In this document: positions 1 to 8,440 of the stretch, piece by piece | Layout: the number at the start of each line of letters is the position of its first letter | Numbering within the stretch: the stretch's first letter is position 1 | Assembly: GCF_003971195.1 (NCBI RefSeq) | Contig: NZ_CP034593.1 | Location: 2,356,001-2,420,000, forward strand | DNA: 64,000 nt | Direction of reading: 5' to 3' | DNA from: Flaviflexus ciconiae | Lineage (GTDB): Bacteria; Actinomycetota; Actinomycetes; Actinomycetales; Actinomycetaceae | Program-made: the position numbers and the translations under genes | Notes under the pieces: model-generated | What the model was told of the DNA's origin: nothing | Database searches by the model: none | Seen by the model: only the letters and a program-made list of their open reading frames with translations

Positions 1-1
1 A

Positions 2-208
2 ATCATTGCCCTCGTTGTCGTACTCCTGGGAGGAACCCTCCTCAACGACTCCGGTCCCATCATCTTCCTCACGGGTGGAATGGTGGCGATTCCCCTCCTT
101 GCCTCAATCCTCTATTACGGGAAGCCGCTAGGTGCTCGGAAACAGAAGCTGGCGGGTGACACGGATGAGAAAGCCCGGGGATCAAACAGGGATAGCACTA
201 CGAATTAG
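2..208 (+). CDS. C-terminal fragment of a small membrane protein (5' end outside the window)
   Basis: An open frame enters from the left edge and ends at TAG 206-208, giving 68 residues. It reads as two hydrophobic stretches, IIALVVVLLGGTLL and IIFLTGGMVAIPLLASILYY, followed by a basic, then polar tail rich in K, R, D and N. That is a membrane protein with a cytoplasmic C-terminus. No family can be named from this piece. The next gene lies on the opposite strand and converges on it. Confidence 0.5.
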   Translation: MIALVVVLLGGTLLNDSGPIIFLTGGMVAIPLLASILYYGKPLGARKQKLAGDTDEKARGSNRDSTTN

Positions 209-301
209 CTGAGCGAACATGCCTGAACGGCTGGCTCTCCTCGGCGATGACCCGACTCAGTCAATTGCGTTGCTCAGACGATCACGCAAAGTGAGGTGGT
301 C

Positions 302-1102
302 TCACTCGCTGGTGACGGGCCTGATCTTGTAGGCGCAGAAGGGCTCGCCCGGTCGCTGCGTAGACGGGTCGACTCGATACTGAGAGGTGACGCGGACGCC
401 GCGGAGGCGCCTCATGTTCACCGCCAGGGCAACATCTCGGTACTGGGCGGCCCGGTGGAGGTGCCCGGAGAAGTCGTTACCGGTGGGACGATGCTGAAGG
501 TCGCAGGGAATTTCCTGGAGAGTCATGCCGGCAACCAGCATGTCGATCGTCATGGCCGTTTCCACGCCCCATCCTCGCGCCAGAGGCTTTGCGGCCTCGT
601 AGGCTTCACGGGTCATGCAACGCTGACCAGAGAGCGGCTGGGTCGGTGACCATCCCGTCATGTTCGAGATTGCCTTCCGAGATAGGCCGGTGACGAGGCC
701 GTGGCCACCCGCACCCGCCTGCTTCGGCAGAACGGCAATCGTGCAGTCCGCTTTGCCGGAGGCGACGGGACCAACGAGAGGAGCAGTCTGAACCGAGGTC
801 TCGCCAAGATCAGCATCAATGAACATGAGGAGGCGGGGCTGACGCCCCTCCGCATCTCTCATGGCAACCACGGAGGCTCCCGTTTCAAGGGCCGATGCTT
901 TGCCACGGTTCACGGGGTGGCGGACAACGGTAGCGCCCGCTGCGCGAGCGGCGGACTGGGTGTCGTCGGTGGAGCCATCATCGACCACAACAATGAGGTC
1001 GACGTATGGAATAGCGCGCGCGGCTCGGATTGTCGAGGCGATGAGATCGACCTCGTCCTTTGCCGGAATGACGACAGCGACATGCGCACTTTGGGTGTTC
1101 AC
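302..1102 (-). CDS. Family 2 glycosyltransferase
   Basis: 266 residues with a GT-A fold. The N-terminus VVIPAKDEVDLIASTI is the nucleotide-binding strand and helix; VVDDGSTDDT (about 38-47) and FIDADLGE (about 93-100) supply the acidic residues that bind metal and NDP-sugar. A later segment, RGWGVETAMTIDML, resembles the acceptor region of DPM/GpgS-like enzymes. It probably moves a sugar from a nucleotide or lipid-linked donor to a cell-envelope or compatible-solute acceptor; the substrate cannot be read from sequence. There is no transmembrane anchor. It lies downstream of the DUF5926 gene on the same strand but behind a strong terminator, so it is probably transcribed separately. Confidence 0.8.
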   Translation of the reverse strand: MNTQSAHVAVVIPAKDEVDLIASTIRAARAIPYVDLIVVVDDGSTDDTQSAARAAGATVVRHPVNRGKASALETGASVVAMRDAEGRQPRLLMFIDADLGETSVQTAPLVGPVASGKADCTIAVLPKQAGAGGHGLVTGLSRKAISNMTGWSPTQPLSGQRCMTREAYEAAKPLARGWGVETAMTIDMLVAGMTLQEIPCDLQHRPTGNDFSGHLHRAAQYRDVALAVNMRRLRGVRVTSQYRVDPSTQRPGEPFCAYKIRPVTSE

Positions 1103-1146
1103 GTCTTTAGCTTATCGCGCTACGGACTGAGAGATTGCCAACAGAA

Positions 1147-1190
1147 TAAAAAAAGGGCAGAACGGGCAGTACTATCCACCCGTTCCGCCC
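1147..1190 (-). terminator. Rho-independent terminator of the DUF5926 gene
   Basis: On the minus strand a 12-bp stem (arms 1155-1166 and 1179-1190, one mismatch) is followed by a run of seven Ts at 1147-1153. It starts about 11 bases after the DUF5926 stop codon and separates that gene from the glycosyltransferase. Confidence 0.85.
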
Positions 1191-1201
1191 AGTTTTGGAC
1201 A

Positions 1202-2053
1202 TTATCGCAGTGTCACCTGTCGAGAAACGATGCCCGAACGGGTGCGTCGCTCCTCGGCGGTGAGTGGCTCGGTCGAATTAATGGCGGCTGTGAACTCCTC
1301 GTTGAACGCCTTCATGGGCTCACCGAGCTCGTCAGCTTCCGTACCGGGGGCCAACTGCCATACGGGGATAAGAAGACCGCATGCCCTGAATGCACCGACG
1401 AAACGAGCGTCCTTATCGAAGCCTTCGCTACGGCTCGACTGGAGGCGTGCCAGCCCGTCAAGGACGCGGTCCTGATCTTCGGGCCGGATCCAGCGAATAA
1501 ACTCGTTCGTCATCCGGCACCAGTAGGCACCGCGGACACCCTCGACTGGTGCCGACGGGATAACGTTCTCGCGGGTCTGTTCGATGGCCTGACGTACGTC
1601 CTCGCGGTCGCGCTCCTCGTCGCTCATCCAGTACGAGAAATCCTCGTACAGGGTGAGTTCAATATCCTTGTCGACCAGGACGTCGGGAAGGCGGGGACCA
1701 GGCTCGGCCAGCTCGGCAGACTGAATAGCTGCGCCAGGCTCAAGCTCGAGGGCGTCGATAATGAGAGCTGCGAGGTCGCGGGATGCGTCACCGGATCCCG
1801 TGACGGTCTGAATGGCAACGAGAAGCTCACCGCTTTCGCGGCGTACCGCGGCCGACATGTTCGGAAGCAGTGTCACCAGGGTGATGTCCCGGCTTCCGTA
1901 CTCTTCAGTTGTCGTTACCGTGGTGGTTGCGGCGGGAATGATTTCCCGCATGGCAACCAGTTCAATCTCTGCCTTGAGGCCCTCGTAGGGGCGCTCAACG
2001 AATGGCACCCGCTTCTTCTTCGGCGCTTTCTGCTTGCGGCTTTGCTTACCCAA
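1202..2053 (-). CDS. DUF5926 family protein
   Basis: 283 residues. The N-terminus is strongly basic (MGKQSRKQKAPKKKRVPF) and leads into VERPYEGLKAEIELVAMREIIPAATTT, which I recognise as the actinobacterial DUF5926 family. The rest is a soluble alpha/beta protein with a highly acidic middle (about 140-155, SDEERDREDVRQAIEQ). No catalytic motif, signal peptide or membrane segment is visible and its function is unknown. The rhodanese gene lies 9 bases upstream on the same strand, so the two probably form one transcript that ends at the terminator at 1147-1190. Confidence 0.8.
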   Translation of the reverse strand: MGKQSRKQKAPKKKRVPFVERPYEGLKAEIELVAMREIIPAATTTVTTTEEYGSRDITLVTLLPNMSAAVRRESGELLVAIQTVTGSGDASRDLAALIIDALELEPGAAIQSAELAEPGPRLPDVLVDKDIELTLYEDFSYWMSDEERDREDVRQAIEQTRENVIPSAPVEGVRGAYWCRMTNEFIRWIRPEDQDRVLDGLARLQSSRSEGFDKDARFVGAFRACGLLIPVWQLAPGTEADELGEPMKAFNEEFTAAINSTEPLTAEERRTRSGIVSRQVTLR

Positions 2054-2062
2054 TGAATGTCC

Positions 2063-2413
2063 TTACGCGATAGTGGGGATGTCGCCGTCGGATGACACGA
2101 GCGGGAGCCCGTTGGTCTGCCAGGCTGCCATGCCGTCTGAAAGATCCCAGGCGTCAATGCCGTGCTCTGTCAGGATGGCTGCGGCCTGTGCACTGCGGCG
2201 GCCCAGTCTGCACACGACCATGATGTCCGTATCGGGAACCTCTTCGATACGGTCGGCGAGTTCGTCAAGCGGGATGTGGAGTGCACCGGGAGCATGTCCA
2301 GCGTCCCACTCGTCCTCGCCACGAACGTCAATAAGTGTGAATCCCTCCGGGATGGGATCGTCAGCATTGAGGTCAGTGGTGACAAGCGGTCCCGGATTCT
2401 GTGGAATAGCCAT
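2063..2413 (-). CDS. Single-domain rhodanese-like protein
   Basis: 116 residues from ATG 2411-2413; the open frame continues upstream, but only this start gives a normal single rhodanese domain. LIDVRGEDEWDAGHAPGALHIPL (27-49) is the typical first half, and the active-site loop CRLGRRS begins with Cys68, the persulfide-carrying residue. The family moves sulfane sulfur, often for thiosulfate or cyanide detoxification or sulfur trafficking; the acceptor here is unknown. It is divergent from the CopC-like gene with only 22 bases between start codons, so the two promoters must overlap the opposite genes or be very compact. Confidence 0.85.
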   Translation of the reverse strand: MAIPQNPGPLVTTDLNADDPIPEGFTLIDVRGEDEWDAGHAPGALHIPLDELADRIEEVPDTDIMVVCRLGRRSAQAAAILTEHGIDAWDLSDGMAAWQTNGLPLVSSDGDIPTIA

Positions 2414-2435
2414 GCTTCTAGAGTACGGTGAAAGA

Positions 2436-3125
2436 ATGTTGAGACGAAACTCTGCCCCCGCCTTGATTGTGGCACTACTAGGTTTTCTCTTCTTCGGGAC
2501 CAGCCCGGCAAGCGCCCACGACACCCTTATTTCGGTGGATCCCGAGGACGGTGGACAGGTTGAGACAGCGCCCGACGAAGCTGTCCTGACCTTCTCCGGC
2601 AACCTCATGGATATTTCACCCCAGGCAGTTGTCAGGCAGGGCGACACCACCCTCGAATCGGGCGAGGTCAGCCTTGACGGAACCGACCTTATCGTCCCGC
2701 TACCGCAGCTGGATGCTGGCGACTACGAAATCGTTTACTCGGTTGTATCCTCCGACGGTCACCGGATCGACGGCCTCACCACATTCACGGTCACGACCGG
2801 AACTGGGGTAGGAACCGATGGTTCCCCGGGCGATACGGGAGAGGATGAACAGCCGGTGGCCGATCCGGACGGGCAGGAAACCGATGATCCCGACACTCCC
2901 GTGAACAACGATGAAACCGCTACGGACGCTGACGAACCCGCCACCGATGAAGCGACCGATGATGCTCAGTCCGATGATCGCGGAAGCGATGCGACGACGG
3001 GTGAGGAAGAGCAAGCCGACGAGGATAATGGATCGGCTACAACCTGGATTCGCTGGGGCGGAATTATTGTCGTTGTCCTTGGGCTTGCCGTCATCATTTC
3101 CCGCTACCTCCGCAACAGGGACTAA
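2436..3125 (+). CDS. CopC/YobA-type copper-binding domain protein, membrane anchored
   Basis: 229 residues from ATG 2436, preceded by GGTGAAAG. A signal peptide (LIVALLGFLFFGTSPASA) ends at about residue 27, so the mature protein starts with His28 (HDTLISVDPEDG), the N-terminal copper ligand of CopC proteins; the second conserved His109 lies in SSDGHRIDG. After the roughly 95-residue beta-sandwich comes an Asp/Glu/Thr-rich linker (about 120-200) and one C-terminal membrane helix (WGGIIVVVLGLAVIISRYL) with a short basic tail. It is probably an exported, membrane-tethered copper chaperone or resistance protein. No CopD partner is nearby. Confidence 0.85.
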   Translation: MLRRNSAPALIVALLGFLFFGTSPASAHDTLISVDPEDGGQVETAPDEAVLTFSGNLMDISPQAVVRQGDTTLESGEVSLDGTDLIVPLPQLDAGDYEIVYSVVSSDGHRIDGLTTFTVTTGTGVGTDGSPGDTGEDEQPVADPDGQETDDPDTPVNNDETATDADEPATDEATDDAQSDDRGSDATTGEEEQADEDNGSATTWIRWGGIIVVVLGLAVIISRYLRNRD

Positions 3126-3208
3126 TCGGCAATTCGGAATATTCCGCAGCGAAGACCGACAGCTAACGGATCTTCATCCGTGGCGGATATCTAGAGAATT
3201 AGTTGAGA

Positions 3209-3234
3209 GCCGGGCCGGTTGGCCCGGCTTTCTT
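3209..3234 (+). terminator. Rho-independent terminator after the CopC-like gene
   Basis: An 8-bp GC-only stem (GCCGGGCC and GGCCCGGC) with a GGTT loop is followed by TTTCTT. It lies about 85 bases after the stop codon. The remaining 170 bases up to the next gene hold nothing I can name. Confidence 0.8.
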
Positions 3235-3406
3235 ATGCTCACTTCCGCAGCTCCGACATTCTTGTGTGCCGCCAACTCACTCCCGCTCCTTGCTGGCACG
3301 TTTCCTTTCTGTCCAGGGGAAATGGTTAGCGACATCTCTATCCCAGCAGTACTGCTCTGAGGTCATTGGGAGTAAAGTAGTTCAACTGTATTAATGAAGG
3401 AGTGCA

Positions 3407-5344
3407 GTGAAAAAGCGCGAGAGGGATCTAACCTCGAAGAGGGCATACCGGGGTATGACTCAGGAACAGGCGGAGGCTGCTGAGAAGAAGCATCGGGAGG
3501 TGCTCTCCGTTCTTACGGGGCTCCTGCTTGTTCAGTTCCTTGGCATGTTGGCAAACACCATCGTGTCGAATGCTATGCCAGTCATTGTTGCCGAGATCGG
3601 CGGTAACCAGACCCACTACACGTGGATCCTTACCTCAGGCATTCTCGCCAACACGGTCATGACGGCCCTGTCCGGCAAGCTTGCCGACCTGTACGACAAG
3701 AAAAAGCTCTTCATCATCTCGATGGTGCTGTTCATCCTCGCCTCCCTCCTCTGTGGCCTGGCAACCTCCCCGGAAATGCTTATCGCTTTCCGAGTGCTTC
3801 AGGGAATCGCGATGGGCATGCAGGTCATGATGTCGATGGTCATTATGGCCACCGTTATTCCTCCGCGGGAACGCGGCCGCTACAACGGGTACATGGGTGC
3901 GGTCATGGCTGTTGCCACGGTGTCCGGCCCCCTCATGGGCGGACTTATTGTTGACACCCCGTGGTTGGGGTGGCGCTGGTGCTTCTGGGTAACAATCCCG
4001 TTCATGCTGTCCGCGATCTGGGTCATCAGCAAGCGTCTTGACCTGAAGCAAATGTCCCGCGGCAAGGTCCACCTCGATATCCCCGGTGCCGCTCTCATGG
4101 CGATCGCGGCCGTCTCCTTCCTTCTGTGGGTATCCATGGTGGGCGCTAGCACACCCTTCACTGACCCCGTCGCACTCCTCCTTATCGCTATCGCAATCGT
4201 TGCTACGGTCCTCTTCATTCTTGTCGAACGCAAGAGCCCCGAGCCGCTTATCCCCATGGAGATCCTCCTTCACCGCAACACCGTCCTTGCGATCGTCGGT
4301 GTGATCGGTGCCGGCACGATCATGTTCGGAGCGAACGTCTTCCTTGGCCAATACTTCCAGTATGGTCGCGGGTACAGTCCAACGGTTGCGGGACTCCTTA
4401 CCTTGCCGATGATGGTCGGCATTGTTGTTGCCTCTACCTGGGTGGGCCAGCTGATCACCAAGAACGGCGTCTGGAAACGGTACGTTGTCTCCGGCATGGC
4501 ACTTCTGACTGCCTCTGCATTTGCCCTGTGCTTCGCCCGTCAGGATACAAACCTCGGCTACCTGGGCGTCGTCTTCTTCGCGGCGGGCTGGGGTCTTGGT
4601 GCCGCCAACCAGAACCTTGTTCTTGCGGTCCAGAACACCGTGCCGCTCAGTCAGATGGGAGCGGCAACCTCCACGGTGACGTTCTTCCGCAACCTTGGCG
4701 GTGCCCTCGGCATCCAGGTCCTGGGTGCCGCCTACACGGCCGTCACCGATGACTACATGATCGAACGCCTCGGCTCCTTGCCAGAGGTTCCGGCAGGAGC
4801 GTCCGGTGCCCTCGACCTCGGTGCCCTGCCCGATGATGTTGAGATGGTGGCCAGGGAAGCCTTCGGCAACTCCCTGTGGGCCGTCTTCCTTGCCTCCGGC
4901 ATCATCCTCCTCATCGGCACGATCGCCACCGCCCTCATGAAAGGTACGTCCCTGCGTGACACGGTGGATATTGAAAAGAAGGTCCACCGCACCCTCCGGG
5001 AGGAGGAGATTCAGGCGACCCAGGCCGCTGCCGCCATGCCTGCTCCGGTGGAGCCGTCCCTCACCCAACCCAACCTCCCGAGGAAGCCTCGAGCTTCCAG
5101 GCCTCGGTGCGTGCCGGCCTCGATGAGAATGATCCTAAGTGGGGCGAATCTGCGACCCAGCAGAGGGCCGATACCGAGTCGAGCAAGCAGAACACCAGCG
5201 CCGAATCGGCTGAACAGAGAGCCGGGGATAACCAGGGAGCCGGTAACAGCCGAGCGGAGAAGCAGTAACTGGGTCGATGACAGTGGCTTACACCGTCACT
5301 GGGAAGCACGCGTTGAGCGCTCCCTGCTCTCGGTGTGTTTATGA
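3407..5344 (+). CDS. DHA2-type (EmrB/QacA-like) MFS drug exporter, C-terminal tail frameshifted
   Basis: GTG start with GAAGGAG four bases upstream. Fourteen hydrophobic segments from about residue 35 to 515 and the signature GKLADLYDKKKLF (loop 2-3) and RERGRYNGYMGAVMAVATVSGPLMGG (motif C region) mark a proton-driven multidrug exporter of the 14-TM DHA2 family. After about residue 555 the frame turns into Arg/Pro-rich sequence of unlikely composition. The -1 frame from about 5080 reads a plausible polar tail (EEASSFQASVRAGLDENDPKWG...) ending at TAA 5266-5268. One extra C in the CCC run near 5074-5076 would join them. The transport domain itself is intact, so the protein is probably functional either way. 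Confidence 0.85.
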   Translation: MKKRERDLTSKRAYRGMTQEQAEAAEKKHREVLSVLTGLLLVQFLGMLANTIVSNAMPVIVAEIGGNQTHYTWILTSGILANTVMTALSGKLADLYDKKKLFIISMVLFILASLLCGLATSPEMLIAFRVLQGIAMGMQVMMSMVIMATVIPPRERGRYNGYMGAVMAVATVSGPLMGGLIVDTPWLGWRWCFWVTIPFMLSAIWVISKRLDLKQMSRGKVHLDIPGAALMAIAAVSFLLWVSMVGASTPFTDPVALLLIAIAIVATVLFILVERKSPEPLIPMEILLHRNTVLAIVGVIGAGTIMFGANVFLGQYFQYGRGYSPTVAGLLTLPMMVGIVVASTWVGQLITKNGVWKRYVVSGMALLTASAFALCFARQDTNLGYLGVVFFAAGWGLGAANQNLVLAVQNTVPLSQMGAATSTVTFFRNLGGALGIQVLGAAYTAVTDDYMIERLGSLPEVPAGASGALDLGALPDDVEMVAREAFGNSLWAVFLASGIILLIGTIATALMKGTSLRDTVDIEKKVHRTLREEEIQATQAAAAMPAPVEPSLTQPNLPRKPRASRPRCVPASMRMILSGANLRPSRGPIPSRASRTPAPNRLNREPGITREPVTAERRSSNWVDDSGLHRHWEARVERSLLSVCL

Positions 5345-5349
5345 CAATG

Positions 5350-5383
5350 GAGGAGGGCCGGTGCGAACGTACCGGCCCTCCTC
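5350..5383. terminator. Bidirectional hairpin between the exporter and upp
   Basis: A perfect 13-bp stem (5350-5362 with 5371-5383) around an 8-base loop lies between two convergent genes, 15 bases from the upp stop codon. Neither side has a long T run, so it may act as a weak bidirectional terminator or mRNA end protector. Confidence 0.65.
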
Positions 5384-5398
5384 AGTTAAGGATTGCGT

Positions 5399-6037
5399 TT
5401 AGTCGATAACGCCGTAAAGACGATCGCCAGCATCGCCCAAGCCGGGAACGATGTAGGCGTTCTCATCGAGCTTCTCGTCCACAGCCGCAACGACAACGGT
5501 GACGTTGGCTCGGTCGCCAATGTGCTCCTCCAGGGCGGCGAGACCCTCAGGTGCGCCAAGTAGGCAGATAGCGGTGACGTCCTTAGCCCCGCGCTCAAGC
5601 AGGTAGTCGATCGACGCGATCAGCGTGTGGCCGGTGGCCAGCATCGGGTCAAGGACGTAGCACTGGCGGTTGGCTAGGTCGTCAGGGAGGCGGTTTGCGT
5701 AGGTGATGGCCTCGAGCGTCTTCTCATCCCTCTTCATGCCGAGGAAGCCAACCTCAGCGGTCGGAAGGATGCTCTGCATGCCTGCCAACATGCCTAGGCC
5801 AGCACGGAGGATCGGGACCACAATCGGCGGCGGATCGGTCAGAGCCGTGCCCGTCGTCTTAGCGACAGGGGTCTCGATCTCGATCGTCTCGACGTTGATG
5901 TCACGGGTTGCCTCGTAGGCAAGAAGTGTCATCAGCTCATCAACGAGCTGTCGGAAAACCGGCGATGGGGTCTTCTTCTCACGGAGCACCGTGAGCTTAT
6001 GGGCAACTAGGGGGTGGTCAATGACCTGCAGTCTCAT
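5399..6037 (-). CDS. upp: Uracil phosphoribosyltransferase
   Basis: 212 residues, the usual length. It makes UMP from uracil and PRPP in pyrimidine salvage. The N-terminus [25 protein letters not shown], the segment [14 protein letters not shown], and the PRPP-binding loop [17 protein letters not shown] are all diagnostic, as is the uracil-binding end [16 protein letters not shown]. It is cytoplasmic. It diverges from tadA with a very short gap (ATG at 6035-6037 against tadA at 6061 or 6088), an arrangement seen often in Actinobacteria. Confidence 0.96.
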   Translation of the reverse strand: MRLQVIDHPLVAHKLTVLREKKTPSPVFRQLVDELMTLLAYEATRDINVETIEIETPVAKTTGTALTDPPPIVVPILRAGLGMLAGMQSILPTAEVGFLGMKRDEKTLEAITYANRLPDDLANRQCYVLDPMLATGHTLIASIDYLLERGAKDVTAICLLGAPEGLAALEEHIGDRANVTVVVAAVDEKLDENAYIVPGLGDAGDRLYGVID

Positions 6038-6051
6038 ATCAACTAATCTAA

Positions 6052-6555
<504 letters not shown>

Positions 6556-6621
6556 TTCTGCCACATTCCGCACCAATGATTTGTGTATCTAGGCATACTC
6601 CAAGTAATCTGAATGACCGAT

Positions 6622-6709
6622 GGTGGAGTGTCCGAGCGGCCGATGGTGCAGCACTCGAAATGCTGTTTGGTGAAAGCCAACGTGGGTTCAAATCCCACCT
6701 CCACCGCCA
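6622..6709 (+). tRNA. tRNA-Ser (anticodon CGA), CCA encoded
   Basis: The acceptor stem pairs GGTGGAG (6622-6628) with CTCCACC (6699-6705), followed by discriminator G and CCA at 6707-6709. The anticodon stem GCAGCA/TGCTGT encloses the loop CTCGAAA, giving anticodon CGA (codon UCG). A long variable arm (class II) and the T-loop GTTCAAATC are present. The 3' half from 6682 is part of a direct repeat, so the mature tRNA now takes its 3' end from the inserted element. Confidence 0.95.
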
Positions 6710-6722
6710 TAGATTCCCCCGG
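6682..6722. repeat. Left attachment site (attL core)
   Basis: 41 bases identical to 14342-14382, running from the T arm of the tRNA through CCA and on to the 5' arm of the downstream terminator hairpin. With two mismatches the similarity continues to 6737 (56 bases in all). The overlap keeps the tRNA intact after insertion. Confidence 0.92.
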
Positions 6723-6759
6723 GATACCAACGAAAAGTTGGCCCGGGGGAGTTCTTTTT
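6716..6759 (+). terminator. Terminator of tRNA-Ser, 3' arm supplied by the element
   Basis: An 8-bp stem (6716-6723 with 6742-6749) and an inner 5-bp stem CCAAC/GTTGG around GAAAA are followed by TTCTTTTT at 6752-6759. The 5' arm lies in the attachment core and the 3' arm in element-specific DNA. Confidence 0.85.
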
Positions 6760-6765
6760 GCCCCC

Positions 6766-6786
6766 GCGTGTATCCTACGTGTATCA
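6766..6786. repeat. Left 21-bp repeat, putative integrase arm-type site
   Basis: Identical to 14196-14216 and in the same orientation. Each copy holds two GTGTATC heptamers spaced 11 bp apart (one helical turn), typical of paired binding sites for the N-terminal domain of a lambda-type integrase. It starts 84 bases after the start of the attL core. Confidence 0.6.
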
Positions 6787-7243
6787 GTGGAGGCAACTCT
6801 AAGCCCATTCCAGCGCACTTAGAGAGCTTCAAAATGAGGCACGGACCGAGGGCGCGAGACACCCTCGAGCGGGCACTAGCGTCTACCGCATGACATTCTC
6901 AAGCGACATTGACCGCGAGCGCATGACGGCTCACATAGACACCGAGGTCGACCACGGCACGGCCTCAAGCGGGCACGGCCCGCACCAGCCTCCCATGCTC
7001 CTCGAGCACCTCGGTAAAGCCCCCGGCACCCCGGCACACTCCCTCGAGCACCGACACCGATACATGTAACGGTGTTACACCTGCGTTACATACACCGTTA
7101 CCAACACCAAACGGGCAAACACTCCCCGCAAGCAACCCGCCCCGCCCCGGCACCACCCCGTCTTTAATATTCAGAAAACGGCTCACAGCCACGTCCCGGG
7201 CCTCACCTGGCATATATCCCTCCGGAGGCTCCTTTGTTCCGTA
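6787..7243. other. Gene-poor left end of the element with GTTAC-rich inverted repeats
   Basis: No convincing gene. At 7066-7101 a 10-bp inverted repeat GTAACGGTGT/ACACCGTTAC with a 16-base spacer contains a second palindrome, GTAAC-GGT-GTTAC (7066-7078). One copy of the element's 11-mer ACCGCGAGCGC lies at 6912-6922. A minus-strand frame 6965-7213 has GGAGGG four bases before its ATG, but it lies behind a terminator and shows no recognisable domain. The stretch could hold an operator or a replication or transfer site. Confidence 0.45.
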
Positions 7244-7265
7244 AAACATACCCGCAGGGGTATGA
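7244..7265 (-). terminator. Rho-independent terminator after the DUF262-HNH gene
   Basis: Minus strand: CATACCC-loop-GGGTATG (7248-7265) followed by TTTT at 7244-7247, six bases after the stop codon at 7271. Confidence 0.75.
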
Positions 7266-7270
7266 AGGGT

Positions 7271-8437
7271 TTAGCGGTTGCCCTTGGCGCGGTTGTGGCT
7301 CATGCAGAGCATTTCGCAATTATCGTCGGTTGTGAGCCCGCCCCGGGACCATGCCGTCACGTGATCCGCTTCCATCTCTTTGAACTTGTAGAGACGGGCA
7401 CGGTTGGCGTTAGATCCAACGGCGCATAGCGGGCAATTAGAGACACCGGCTTCCTTGGCGGCCTCCGTCTGTCGGTCATAGGCGGCCTTCTTCGTTGCGG
7501 CAAAGAATACTCGGACATCGAGGAGTCTCGGGTCCGTCTTGCCTCCGAGGAGATACTCATAAATGCCGGCCGGCTTAAATACCGCCCCGTCTTTGAGGAG
7601 TGCTTGCACGTCCGCGTCGAGCTCGCGGGCGTTGTAGGCGTTGTGATGATACGTCTCGTACAACCGGCCCCATTCGAGGCCTCTCATTGTGGGATCCGGG
7701 ATCCCGATAAACACGCTGTCTATCCAATCAATAACGCTCGTGAAGTATGTATTGAGGCCGTGAATATCGGTGTCCTGACGGTGAGCCGCCATATATCCAT
7801 CGATTGATTGACCGTTAGCCGAGGCAACCCATTCGAGGGCTTCCTCGAGGATCTCCTGCCTCTTAGGGTTACCTCGAACGTAGTGAGACCACTTCTGTAT
7901 TAGGGCATTGTTGGAATTGGAGAACTCGGCCTTCGCGGCCGTGACGAACGGTCCGGAATAGATTGCGTTGCGCAGCTCTTGGTCATTGAGTGGCACCCCG
8001 GCAATGTTGATTGTCTTGAACCATTCTTTGATCTCGGCCTCGGTGCCCTTGCATATGTAGACGAGGAGCTCGTGCTCGAGAATTGAGGTCTGTTCCTCCT
8101 CGGTGAGTGAGGAGAATACTTGCTCACGGCCTCCGTGGATCACCGCGAACTTCCCGGTAATGAAGCGTCCGAGGCTCGTTATTCTTTGTTGTCCGTCGAG
8201 CACCTCGAGCTGGTTCCCGGCGTCCACAAAGTAAATGAGACCGAGGGGATAGCCCTTGAGTACTGAGTCAATAACGGCAACGTCTCGCTTACCGTCCCCG
8301 TAAATGTAGTGCCGTTGGTATTCGGGCTGGATCACTAGGTCACCGCTCAACCCGTAGAGCCCCCGGCCCTCTAGCTCGTTGTAGACAAAGCCGTCGACCA
8401 CTTCGGCGACAGTGTATTTCTTGAGTGTTGTCTCCAT
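7271..8437 (-). CDS. DUF262 domain protein with C-terminal HNH nuclease (GmrSD/SspE-like architecture)
   Basis: 388 residues. The N-terminal DUF262 (ParB/Srx-like) domain has [27 protein letters not shown] at about 36-62 and the nucleotide-binding signature DGQQR at 81-85. A helical middle follows, then a C-terminal HNH nuclease: zinc Cys335/Cys338 (CPLC), catalytic Asp358-His359 in [12 protein letters not shown], Asn373, and C378-xx-H381-N. All expected residues are present. In GmrS/GmrD, BrxU and SspE, DUF262 hydrolyses NTP and gates an HNH-type nuclease that reacts to the modification state of DNA. The start codon lies 3 bases after the stop of the methyltransferase gene, so the two are translationally coupled. 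I infer a restriction-like partner; specificity cannot be seen. Confidence 0.85.
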   Translation of the reverse strand: METTLKKYTVAEVVDGFVYNELEGRGLYGLSGDLVIQPEYQRHYIYGDGKRDVAVIDSVLKGYPLGLIYFVDAGNQLEVLDGQQRITSLGRFITGKFAVIHGGREQVFSSLTEEEQTSILEHELLVYICKGTEAEIKEWFKTINIAGVPLNDQELRNAIYSGPFVTAAKAEFSNSNNALIQKWSHYVRGNPKRQEILEEALEWVASANGQSIDGYMAAHRQDTDIHGLNTYFTSVIDWIDSVFIGIPDPTMRGLEWGRLYETYHHNAYNARELDADVQALLKDGAVFKPAGIYEYLLGGKTDPRLLDVRVFFAATKKAAYDRQTEAAKEAGVSNCPLCAVGSNANRARLYKFKEMEADHVTAWSRGGLTTDDNCEMLCMSHNRAKGNR

Positions 8438-8440
8438 GTC

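Noticed and set aside
701..2056. A 451-codon open frame on the plus strand
   Set aside because: It runs opposite both the glycosyltransferase and the DUF5926 gene and crosses a terminator; no motif or SD supports it.
3364..3395. A TTGGGA-17 bp-TATTAA promoter-like pair before the exporter
   Set aside because: The start of transcription would fall at about 3401, leaving no room for the ribosome-binding site at 3396-3402 in the message.
3635..5068. A 477-codon open frame on the minus strand
   Set aside because: It lies opposite the clearly conserved exporter; its product is a low-complexity His/Asp/Arg-rich sequence with no family resemblance, the mirror of a GC-rich gene.
6965..7213. A minus-strand frame with GGAGGG four bases before ATG
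   Set aside because: The SD-like sequence is good, but it lies behind the DUF262 gene's terminator, crosses the GTTAC palindromes and shows no domain. It stays possible but unsupported.
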